From assembly GCA_965644315.1 (NCBI GenBank), contig CBFFRQ010000188.1, positions 1 to 26,684 on the forward strand: DNA of 26,684 nucleotides, read 5' to 3'. The stretch's first letter is position 1; every line of letters begins with the position of its first letter. The position numbers and the translations under genes are program-made. Positions 1 through 11,900 of the stretch are shown piece after piece. Source of the stretch: Caecitellus pseudoparvulus (lineage: Eukaryota; Bigyra: Bicosoecida). The notes under the pieces were generated by a model, which was not told the DNA's origin, did not search any database, and saw only the letters and a list, made by a program, of their open reading frames with translations.

Positions 1-3000
1 TAACCCTAACCCTAACACTAACCCTAACCCTAACCCTAACCCTAACCCTAACCCTAACCCTAACCCTAACCCTAACCCTAACCCTAACCCTAACCCTAAC
101 CCTAACCCTAACCCTAACCCTAACCCTAACCCTAACCCTAACCCTAACCCTAACCCTAACCCTAACCCTAACCCTAACCCTAACCCTAACCCTAACCCTA
201 ACCCTAACCCTAACCCTAACCCTAACCCTAACCCTAACCCTAACCCTAACCCTAACCCTAACCCTAACCCTAACCCTAACCCTAACCCTAACCCTAACCC
301 TAACCCTAACCCTAACCCTAACCCTAACCCTAACCCTAACCCTAACCCTAACCCTAACCCTAACCCTAACCCTAACCCTAACCCTAACCCTAACCCTAAC
401 CCTAACCCTAACCCTAACCCTAACCCTAACCCTAACCCTAACCCTAACCCTAACCCTAACCCTAACCCTAACCCTAACCCTAACCCTAACCCTAACCCTA
501 ACCCTAACCCTAACCCTAACCCTAACCCTAACCCTAACCCTAACCCTAACCCTAACCCTAACCCTAACCCTAACCCTAACCCTAACCCTAACCCTAACCC
601 TAACCCTAACCCTAACCCTAACCCTAACCCTAACCCTAACCCTAACCCTAACCCTAACCCTAACCCTAACCCTAACCCTAACCCTAACCCTAACCCTAAC
701 CCTAACCCTAACCCTAACCCTAACCCTAACCCTAACCCTAACCCTAACCCTAACCCTAACCCTAACCCTAACCCTAACCCTAACCCTAACCCTAACCCTA
801 ACCCTAACCCTAACCCTAACCCTAACCCTAACCCTAACCCTAACCCTAACCCTAACCCTAACCCTAACCCTAACCCTAACCCTAACCCTAACCCTAACCC
901 TAACCCTAACCCTAACCCTAACCCAAACCCTAACCCTAACCCTAACCCTAACCCTAACCCTAACCCTAACCCTAACCCTAACCCTAACCCTAACCCTAAC
1001 CCTAACCCTAACCCTAACCCTAACCCTAACCCTAACCCTAACCCTAACCCTAACCCTAACCCTAACCCTAACCCTAACCCTAACCCTAACCCTAACCCTA
1101 ACCCTAACCCTAACCCTAACCCTAACCCTAACCCTAACCCTAACCCTAACCCTAACCCTAACCCTAACCCTAACCCTAACCCTAACCCTAACCCTAACCC
1201 TAACCCTAACCCTAACCCTAACCCTAACCCTAACCCTAACCCTAACCCTAACCCTAACCCTAACCCTAACCCTAACCCTAACCCTAACCCTAACCCTAAC
1301 CCTAACCCTAACCCTAACCCTAACCCTAACCCTAACCCTAACCCTAACCCTAACCCTAACCCTAACCCTAACCCTAACCCTAACCCTAACCCTAACCCTA
1401 ACCCTAACCCTAACCCTAACCCTAACCCTAACCCTAACCCTAACCCTAACCCTAACCCTAACCCTAACCCTAACCCTAACCCTAACCCTAACCCTAACCC
1501 TAACCCTAACCCTAACCCTAACCCTAACCCTAACCCTAACCCTAACCCTAACCCTAACCCTAACCCTAACCCTAACCCTAACCCTAACCCTAACCCTAAC
1601 CCTAACCCTAACCCTAACCCTAACCCTAACCCTAACCCTAACCCTAACCCTAACCCTAACCCTAACCCTAACCCTAACCCTAACCCTAACCCTAACCCTA
1701 ACCCTAACCCTAACCCTAACCCTAACCCTAACCCTAACCCTAACCCTAACCCTAACCCTAACCCTAACCCTAACCCTAACCCTAACCCTAACCCTAACCC
1801 TAACCCTAACCCTAACCCTAACCCTAACCCTAACCCTAACCCTAACCCTAACCCTAACCCTAACCCTAACCCTAACCCTAACCCTAACCCTAACCCTAAC
1901 CCTAACCCTAACCCTAACCCTAACCCTAACCCTAACCCTAACCCTAACCCTAACCCTAACCCTAACCCTAACCCTAACCCTAACCCTAACCCTAACCCTA
2001 ACCCTAACCCTAACCCTAACCCTAACCCTAACCCTAACCCTAACCCTAACCCTAACCCTAACCCTAACCCTAACCCTAACCCTAACCCTAACCCTAACCC
2101 TAACCCTAACCCTAACCCTAACCCTAACCCTAACCCTAACCCTAACCCTAACCCTAACCCTAACCCTAACCCTAACCCTAACCCTAACCCTAACCCTAAC
2201 CCTAACCCTAACCCTAACCCTAACCCTAACCCTAACCCTAACCCTAACCCTAACCCTAACCCTAACCCTAACCCTAACCCTAACCCTAACCCTAACCCTA
2301 ACCCTAACCCTAACCCTAACCCTAACCCTAACCCTAACCCTAACCCTAACCCTAACCCTAACCCTAACCCTAACCCTAACCCTAACCCTAACCCTAACCC
2401 TAACCCTAACCCTAACCCTAACCCTAACCCTAACCCTAACCCTAACCCTAACCCTAACCCTAACCCTAACCCTAACCCTAACCCTAACCCTAACCCTAAC
2501 CCTAACCCTAACCCTAACCCTAACCCTAACCCTAACCCTAACCCTAACCCTAACCCTAACCCTAACCCTAACCCTAACCCTAACCCTAACCCTAACCCTA
2601 ACCCTAACCCTAACCCTAACCCTAACCCTAACCCTAACCCTAACCCTAACCCTAACCCTAACCCTAACCCTAACCCTAACCCTAACCCTAACCCTAACCC
2701 TAACCCTAACCCTAACCCTAACCCTAACCCTAACCCTAACCCTAACCCTAACCCTAACCCTAACCCTAACCCTAACCCTAACCCTAACCCTAACCCTAAC
2801 CCTAACCCTAACCCTAACCCTAACCCTAACCCTAACCCTAACCCTAACCCTAACCCTAACCCTAACCCTAACCCTAACCCTAACCCTAACCCTAACCCTA
2901 ACCCTAACCCTAACCCTAACCCTAACCCTAACCCTAACCCTAACCCTAACCCTAACCCTAACCCTAACCCTAACCCTAACCCTAACCCTAACCCTAACCC

Positions 3001-5627
3001 TAACCCTAACCCTAACCCTAACCCTAACCCTAACCCTAACCCTAACCCTAACCCTAACCCTAACCCTAACCCTAACCCTAACCCTAACCCTAACCCTAAC
3101 CCTAACCCTAACCCTAACCCTAACCCTAACCCTAACCCTAACCCTAACCCTAACCCTAACCCTAACCCTAACCCTAACCCTAACCCTAACCCTAACCCTA
3201 ACCCTAACCCTAACCCTAACCCTAACCCTAACCCTAACCCTAACCCTAACCCTAACCCTAACCCTAACCCTAACCCTAACCCTAACCCTAACCCTAACCC
3301 TAACCCTAACCCTAACCCTAACCCTAACCCTAACCCTAACCCTAACCCTAACCCTAACCCTAACCCTAACCCTAACCCTAACCCTAACCCTAACCCTAAC
3401 CCTAACCCTAACCCTAACCCTAACCCTAACCCTAACCCTAACCCTAACCCTAACCCTAACCCTAACCCTAACCCTAACCCTAACCCTAACCCTAACCCTA
3501 ACCCTAACCCTAACCCTAACCCTAACCCTAACCCTAACCCTAACCCTAACCCTAACCCTAACCCTAACCCTAACCCTAACCCTAACCCTAACCCTAACCC
3601 TAACCCTAACCCTAACCCTAACCCTAACCCTAACCCTAACCCTAACCCTAACCCTAACCCTAACCCTAACCCTAACCCTAACCCTAACCCTAACCCTAAC
3701 CCTAACCCTAACCCTAACCCTAACCCTAACCCTAACCCTAACCCTAACCCTAACCCTAACCCTAACCCTAACCCTAACCCTAACCCTAACCCTAACCCTA
3801 ACCCTAACCCTAACCCTAACCCTAACCCTAACCCTAACCCTAACCCTAACCCTAACCCTAACCCTAACCCTAACCCTAACCCTAACCCTAACCCTAACCC
3901 TAACCCTAACCCTAACCCTAACCCTAACCCTAACCCTAACCCTAACCCTAACCCTAACCCTAACCCTAACCCTAACCCTAACCCTAACCCTAACCCTAAC
4001 CCTAACCCTAACCCTAACCCTAACCCTAACCCTAACCCTAACCCTAACCCTAACCCTAACCCTAACCCTAACCCTAACCCTAACCCTAACCCTAACCCTA
4101 ACCCTAACCCTAACCCTAACCCTAACCCTAACCCTAACCCTAACCCTAACCCTAACCCTAACCCTAACCCTAACCCTAACCCTAACCCTAACCCTAACCC
4201 TAACCCTAACCCTAACCCTAACCCTAACCCTAACCCTAACCCTAACCCTAACCCTAACCCTAACCCTAACCCTAACCCTAACCCTAACCCTAACCCTAAC
4301 CCTAACCCTAACCCTAACCCTAACCCTAACCCTAACCCTAACCCTAACCCTAACCCTAACCCTAACCCTAACCCTAACCCTAACCCTAACCCTAACCCTA
4401 ACCCTAACCCTAACCCTAACCCTAACCCTAACCCTAACCCTAACCCTAACCCTAACCCTAACCCTAACCCTAACCCTAACCCTAACCCTAACCCTAACCC
4501 TAACCCTAACCCTAACCCTAACCCTAACCCTAACCCTAACCCTAACCCTAACCCTAACCCTAACCCTAACCCTAACCCTAACCCTAACCCTAACCCTAAC
4601 CCTAACCCTAACCCTAACCCTAACCCTAACCCTAACCCTAACCCTAACCCTAACCCTAACCCTAACCCTAACCCTAACCCTAACCCTAACCCTAACCCTA
4701 ACCCTAACCCTAACCCTAACCCTAACCCTAACCCTAACCCTAACCCTAACCCTAACCCTAACCCTAACCCTAACCCTAACCCTAACCCTAACCCTAACCC
4801 TAACCCTAACCCTAACCCTAACCCTAACCCTAACCCTAACCCTAACCCTAACCCTAACCCTAACCCTAACCCTAACCCTAACCCTAACCCTAACCCTAAC
4901 CCTAACCCTAACCCTAACCCTAACCCTAACCCTAACCCTAACCCTAACCCTAACCCTAACCCTAACCCTAACCCTAACCCTAACCCTAACCCTAACCCTA
5001 ACCCTAACCCTAACCCTAACCCTAACCCTAACCCTAACCCTAACCCTAACCCTAACCCTAACCCTAACCCTAACCCTAACCCTAACCCTAACCCTAACCC
5101 TAACCCTAACCCTAACCCTAACCCTAACCCTAACCCTAACCCTAACCCTAACCCTAACCCTAACCCTAACCCTAACCCTAACCCTAACCCTAACCCTAAC
5201 CCTAACCCTAACCCTAACCCTAACCCTAACCCTAACCCTAACCCTAACCCTAACCCTAACCCTAACCCTAACCCTAACCCTAACCCTAACCCTAACCCTA
5301 ACCCTAACCCTAACCCTAACCCTAACCCTAACCCTAACCCTAACCCTAACCCTAACCCTAACCCTAACCCTAACCCTAACCCTAACCCTAACCCTAACCC
5401 TAACCCTAACCCTAACCCTAACCCTAACCCTAACCCTAACCCTAACCCTAACCCTAACCCTAACCCTAACCCTAACCCTAACCCTAACCCTAACCCTAAC
5501 CCTAACCCTAACCCTAACCCTAACCCTAACCCTAACCCTAACCCTAACCCTAACCCTAACCCTAACCCTAACCCTAACCCTAACCCTAACCCTAACCCTA
5601 ACCCTAACCCTAACCCTAACCCTAACC
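1..5627. repeat. Telomeric repeat array, (CCCTAA)n, about 938 units
   Basis: An uninterrupted hexamer array occupies the start of the window, with the C-rich strand on plus and TTAGGG running 5'->3' toward position 1 on minus. That is the correct orientation for a left chromosome end. The phase never changes across the array. Only two variant hexamers are visible: a C-to-A change at position 17 (CACTAA) and a T-to-A change at 925 (CCCAAA). The array stops abruptly at 5627, where the expected C is replaced by T, and coding sequence follows directly. No subtelomeric satellite or degenerate telomere repeats lie between. TTAGGG is shared by animals, many fungi and several protist groups, so it does not identify the organism alone. 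Confidence 0.99.
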
Positions 5628-5634
5628 TCGACGT
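5620..5634. other. Chromosome-end junction: coding sequence to telomere
   Basis: On the coding strand the last non-telomeric codons are GAC GTC GAG, followed directly by GTT AGG GTT AGG. The G-G-T at the join could be either gene or telomere sequence, so one to three bases of overlap are possible, as is usual when telomerase heals a broken end. No linker, satellite or degenerate repeat is present. Confidence 0.85.
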
Positions 5635-5943
5635 CGAAAGACGCCACTCCAGCTCCATCTCCACTCACCACAAGCACGCAGTCAAAACCTTGCACAGCCT
5701 CAAAGTCGCCTTCATCAAGCTGCACAACTACCGTCAGTGTGCCCACCAATGTGGTCGCATCCCTACTGAACTCTTGCTCTGACATGCTGATTGAGATTCC
5801 TGACGCAGTGCCGGAAACACTGACAGAGGTTGCACTCAACACATCTGCAGCATCAACATCAGTCACATACAGCGTAAAATTACCCGGCAAGGATTCATCA
5901 GTAGCCTCTGCCACCGAGGCGATGGTGGACACAATCTGCGAAA
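5628..5943 (-). other. Diverged terminal domain cut by the telomere
   Basis: The 105 codons after the last repeat copy read as a diverged relative of the segment at 7859-8199. FTLYVTDVDAADVLSATSV matches FAVTVRDVDVGHTLSVKSL, LTVVVQLDEGDFEAVQGF matches LTVTVTLDAGDFEEGATF, and the final ASFDVEV matches the strand FLLEVTM. In the sister domain this strand is followed by TPVNEVA; here the telomere starts instead. Codon use is mixed, as in other non-repeated parts of the gene. Confidence 0.75.
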
Positions 5944-8900
5944 CCTCGTTCACGTCAAACACCTTCACGCTGAACACATGCTCCACATCCCCCACCGCCT
6001 CGCTCGACACCGGCCACACGTCACGACCGCGCACCGTCATCGTGATCACGCCGCCAGCCGGCAGCATCACGTCCTCCGCATCCAGCGACTTGGACCCCAC
6101 AGACCGATACACGATGTGTGCGTAGTTCGCACCGTCACCGCTTGCTGTCGACGCCTCCAGCGTGAACAGCTCCCCGAAGTACGCTGGCGACACACTCAAA
6201 CTCAACGACTGCAAGGCGTCGCCCACGTCACCGTCCTCGTCGAAGAACGCCACGACAGCGCTCTCGCTCCCGATGCCTGTCGCGCTGCCGTCTGCGATGT
6301 GCGACACGATTGTGCCATCAGCCGCGTTCTCCTCGATGCCAGCGTGGCTCCCCGTGCCCACCAGCGCAGGCGGGTCGTTCCTGTCCACCACCTGCACAGT
6401 CACACTGCCCGTGTCGGTGGTCGTGCCGTCCGACACCGTCACTGGCACAGACCAGCTGGCCGCGGGATCAGACGCCTCAAAGTCCAAGGCGCTCGCCATG
6501 ATGCTGCTCCCAGATGCGATGCGCAGCACAGCGCCAGAGAAGTCCCAGTCGCTGTCTGTCGAGCTAAACACCAAGCTGCTCGCCGCAGTGTCCACGTCAG
6601 CGGCAGGCACACTGCCCACAGCCAACGGGAACGACACGTCTGGGCTCCGGGACCAGCTCCCACGGCTGCCGCTCACAGCACCCGACACAGCCTCAGGCAC
6701 ATCCAACACCACACCCACGCCCAGCGTCGGCGCCTCGTCCACTCCAATGATGTCCACCGTCACAGTCACGACACGCGTGCTGGCCAGCACACCCGCCGGC
6801 TTCACCTCCTTCACCCGCACCGCAAACGTGTAGCTGTTGGGCTGGCTGTCCTCCGCGTCAAACATCACCAGTGTCTTCACCACCACGTCACTCCCTGACA
6901 CATCCACCACGAACCGTGACACGTCGGACCCCAGCACCTCCACGCTCTCCACTGCGTCACCGTCATCGTCGCTAAAGTACAAGTGACCCACCTCGGTACC
7001 AGCAGGCTCCTCCTCCAGCACTGCCAAGCTCACACTGGACGTCACACTGCCACCCGCACCAGTCAACAGGAACGGCGCCTTCTGGATGTCCGTCACATCC
7101 ACCACAAACCCCACCGTCACCGTCTCCTCCGTGCCCGTGTCGCCAGACACGCCCGTCGTGATCACCAAGTCAAACGTGTGCGCCGCTGCCTCCTCGTAGT
7201 TCAACAACGGAGCCGTGCCCTCGTTCGTGCTCACAGTGATCACGCAGCTGCTGCTGCCGGGTGTCACCTCCAAGTCAAAGAAGCTGTTTGCACCACCCGT
7301 GCCGGGCACAGGCGCCTCCCCCACCAACTTGGCAGACAGAATCGTGTGTGCCGCACTGCCAAAATCGACACTGTCGCCATCCACCACGTCGCTCTCGCCC
7401 ACACAGAACACCACCTGTGACACTGCCTCCTCACGCACGTTCGCCACAGCCCCACCGCTCTGCAGGAACTCAGCCGTCACAGACGGCGCCTCGCTCCGGT
7501 CTGTCACCGACACGCTGCATGCCGCTGTCGACACGCTCACGTCCACACCCGCCTCCCCAGTGCCCACAAACGACACAGCACAGTCCAGCGTGTACGGGTC
7601 ACTCCCAGCATTCGACAGGTCCACGCCTGCACTCCACACCTGCCACGCAGATGCATCGCTGTCCCACGCCACACTCAGGTACTCGCTGGCCACACTGGCA
7701 GACACGCCAGCAGCCGGCGACACGCCACTCTCGGGATCCGTCAACGTCACCGTGCCCACCATCTGGGGCACGAACGCCCCCGACGCGTCACGGGCATCCT
7801 CCGCCAGCTCCGTGACGCGCCCGGCGTCGTACGCAGCAGCAGTGGCCACCTCGTTCACTGGCGTCATCGTCACTTCCAACAAGAATGGCGTGTCCATAGG
7901 CGTACCCCAGTCGTCTGTGATCACCAAGGCCGCAGTGAACGTGGCACCCTCCTCAAAATCACCTGCATCCAGCGTCACAGTCACTGTCAGAGTGCCGGGT
8001 GTACCAGCGACAGCTGCAGTGTACGAAGATGCCACGTGGCTCAAGGTCACGCGCAAAGTATCAGGCGCGTTCACGTCCAGGCTCTTCACGCTCAGCGTGT
8101 GGCCGACGTCCACATCCCGCACGGTCACGGCAAATGACGCAGGCGCCGCTCCAACCGCTGACTCTGCAATCGTTGCACTGAGCCCCGATGCTGTCGGCTC
8201 CTCGTTCACGTCAAACACCTTCACGCTGAACACATGCTCCACATCCCCCACCGCCTCGCTCGACACCGGCCACACGTCACGACCGCGCACCGTCATCGTG
8301 ATCACGCCGCCAGCCGGCAGCATCACGTCCTCCGCATCCAGCGACTTGGACCCCACAGACCGATACACGATGTGTGCGTAGTTCGCACCGTCACCGCTTG
8401 CTGTCGACGCCTCCAGCGTGAACAGCTCCCCGAAGTACGCTGGCGACACACTCAAACTCAACGACTGCAAGGCGTCGCCCACGTCACCGTCCTCGTCGAA
8501 GAACGCCACGACAGCGCTCTCGCTCCCGATGCCTGTCGCGCTGCCGTCTGCGATGTGCGACACGATTGTGCCATCAGCCGCGTTCTCCTCGATGCCAGCG
8601 TGGCTCCCCGTGCCCACCAGCGCAGGCGGGTCGTTCCTGTCCACCACCTGCACAGTCACACTGCCCGTGTCGGTGGTCGTGCCGTCCGACACCGTCACTG
8701 GCACAGACCAGCTGGCCGCGGGATCAGACGCCTCAAAGTCCAAGGCGCTCGCCATGATGCTGCTCCCAGATGCGATGCGCAGCACAGCGCCAGAGAAGTC
8801 CCAGTCGCTGTCTGTCGAGCTAAACACTAGAGTACCAACGCCAGCGTCTGCATCCTCAACTGGAACTGGCGCAATCGAGAGCGGGAACGACACGTCTGGG

Positions 8901-11900
8901 CTCCGGGACCAGCTCCCACGGCTGCCGCTCACAGCACCCGACACAGCCTCAGGCACATCCAACACCACACCCACGCCCAGCGTCGGCGCCTCGTCCACTC
9001 CAATGATGTCCACCGTCACAGTCACGACACGCGTGCTGGCCAGCACACCCGCCGGCTTCACCTCCTTCACCCGCACCGCAAACGTGTAGCTGTTGGGCTG
9101 GCTGTCCTCCGCGTCAAACATCACCAGTGTCTTCACCACCACGTCACTCCCTGACACATCCACCACGAACCGTGACACGTCGGACCCCAGCACCTCCACG
9201 CTCTCCACTGCGTCACCGTCATCGTCGCTAAAGTACAAGTGACCCACCTCGGTACCAGCAGGCTCCTCCTCCAGCACTGCCAAGCTCACACTGGACGTCA
9301 CACTGCCACCCGCACCAGTCAACAGGAACGGCGCCTTCTGGATGTCCGTCACATCCACCACAAACCCCACCGTCACCGTCTCCTCCGTGCCCGTGTCGCC
9401 AGACACGCCCGTCGTGATCACCAAGTCAAACGTGTGCGCCGCTGCCTCCTCGTAGTTCAACAACGGAGCCGTGCCCTCGTTCGTGCTCACAGTGATCACG
9501 CAGCTGCTGCTGCCGGGTGTCACCTCCAAGTCAAAGAAGCTGTTTGCACCACCCGTGCCGGGCACAGGCGCCTCCCCCACCAACTTGGCAGACAGAATCG
9601 TGTGTGCCGCACTGCCAAAATCGACACTGTCGCCATCCACCACGTCGCTCTCGCCCACACAGAACACCACCTGTGACACTGCCTCCTCGCGCACGTTCGC
9701 CACAGCCCCACCGCTCTGCAGGAACTCAGCCGTCACAGACGGCGCCTCGCTCCGGTCTGTCACCGACACGCTGCATGCCGCTGTCGACACGCTCACGTCC
9801 ACACCCGCCTCCCCAGTGCCCACAAACGACACAGCACAGTCCAGCGTGTACGGGTCACTCCCAGCATTCGACAGGTCCACGCCTGCACTCCACACCTGCC
9901 ACGCAGATGCATCGCTGTCCCACGCCACACTCAGGTACTCGCTGGCCACACTGGCAGACACGCCAGCAGCCGGCGACACGCCACTCTCGGGATCCGTCAA
10001 CGTCACCGTGCCCACCATCTGGGGCACGAACGCCCCCGACGCGTCACGGGCATCCTCCGCCAGCTCCGTGACGCGCCCGGCGTCGTACGCAGCAGCAGTG
10101 GCCACCTCGTTCACTGGCGTCATCGTCACTTCCAACAAGAATGGCGTGTCCATAGGCGTACCCCAGTCGTCTGTGATCACCAAGGCCGCAGTGAACGTGG
10201 CACCCTCCTCAAAATCACCTGCATCCAGCGTCACAGTCACTGTCAGAGTGCCGGGTGTACCAGCGACAGCTGCAGTGTACGAAGATGCCACGTGGCTCAA
10301 GGTCACGCGCAAAGTATCAGGCGCGTTCACGTCCAGGCTCTTCACGCTCAGCGTGTGGCCGACGTCCACATCCCGCACGGTCACGGCAAATGACGCAGGC
10401 GCCGCTCCAACCGCTGACTCTGCAATCGTTGCACTGAGCCCCGATGCTGTCGGCTCCTCGTTCACGTCAAACACCTTCACGCTGAACACATGCTCCACAT
10501 CCCCCACCGCCTCGCTCGACACCGGCCACACGTCACGACCGCGCACCGTCATCGTGATCACGCCGCCAGCCGGCAGCATCACGTCCTCCGCATCCAGCGA
10601 CTTGGACCCCACAGACCGATACACGATGTGTGCGTAGTTCGCACCGTCACCGCTTGCTGTCGACGCCTCCAGCGTGAACAGCTCCCCGAAGTACGCTGGC
10701 GACACACTCAAACTCAACGACTGCAAGGCGTCGCCCACGTCACCGTCCTCGTCGAAGAACGCCACGACAGCGCTCTCGCTCCCGATGCCTGTCGCGCTGC
10801 CGTCTGCGATGTGCGACACGATTGTGCCATCAGCCGCGTTCTCCTCGATGCCAGCGTGGCTCCCCGTGCCCACCAGCGCAGGCGGGTCGTTCCTGTCCAC
10901 CACCTGCACAGTCACACTGCCCGTGTCGGTGGTCGTGCCGTCCGACACCGTCACTGGCACAGACCAGCTGGCCGCGGGATCAGACGCCTCAAAGTCCAAG
11001 GCGCTCGCCATGATGCTGCTCCCAGATGCGATGCGCAACACAGCGCCAGAGAAGTCCCAGTCGCTGTCTGTCGAGCTAAACACCAAGCTGCTCGCCGCAG
11101 TGTCCACGTCAGCGGCAGGCACACTGCCCACAGCCAACGGGAACGACACGTCTGGGCTCCGGGACCAGCTCCCACGGCTGCCGCTCACAGCACCCGACAC
11201 AGCCTCAGGCACATCCAACACCACACCCACGCCCAGCGTCGGCGCCTCGTCCACTCCAATGATGTCCACCGTCACAGTCACGACACGCGTGCTGGCCAGC
11301 ACACCCGCCGGCTTCACCTCCTTCACCCGCACCGCAAACGTGTAGCTGTTGGGCTGGCTGTCCTCCGCGTCAAACATCACCAGTGTCTTCACCACCACGT
11401 CACTCCCTGACACATCCACCACGAACCGTGACACGTCGGACCCCAGCACCTCCACGCTCTCCACTGCGTCATCGTCATCGTCGCTAAAGTACAAGTGACC
11501 CACCTCGGTACCAGCAGGCTCCTCCTCCAGCACTGCCAAGCTCACACTGGACGTCACACTGCCACCCGCACCAGTCAACAGGAACGGCGCCTTCTGGATG
11601 TCCGTCACATCCACCACAAACCCCACCGTCACCGTCTCCTCCGTGCCCGTGTCGCCAGACACGCCCGTCGTGATCACCAAGTCAAACGTGTGCGCCGCTG
11701 CCTCCTCGTAGTTCAACAACGGAGCCGTGCCCTCGTTCGTGCTCACAGTGATCACGCAGCTGCTGCTGCCGGGTGTCACCTCCAAGTCAAAGAAGCTGTT
11801 TGCACCACCCGTGCCGGGCACAGGCGCCTCCCCCACCAACTTGGCAGACAGAATCGTGTGTGCCGCACTGCCAAAATCGACACTGTCGCCATCCACCACG

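Noticed and set aside
1-5627. Interstitial telomere repeat or satellite
   Set aside because: The array starts at base 1, has the orientation of a true left end, and is nearly perfect over 5.6 kb.
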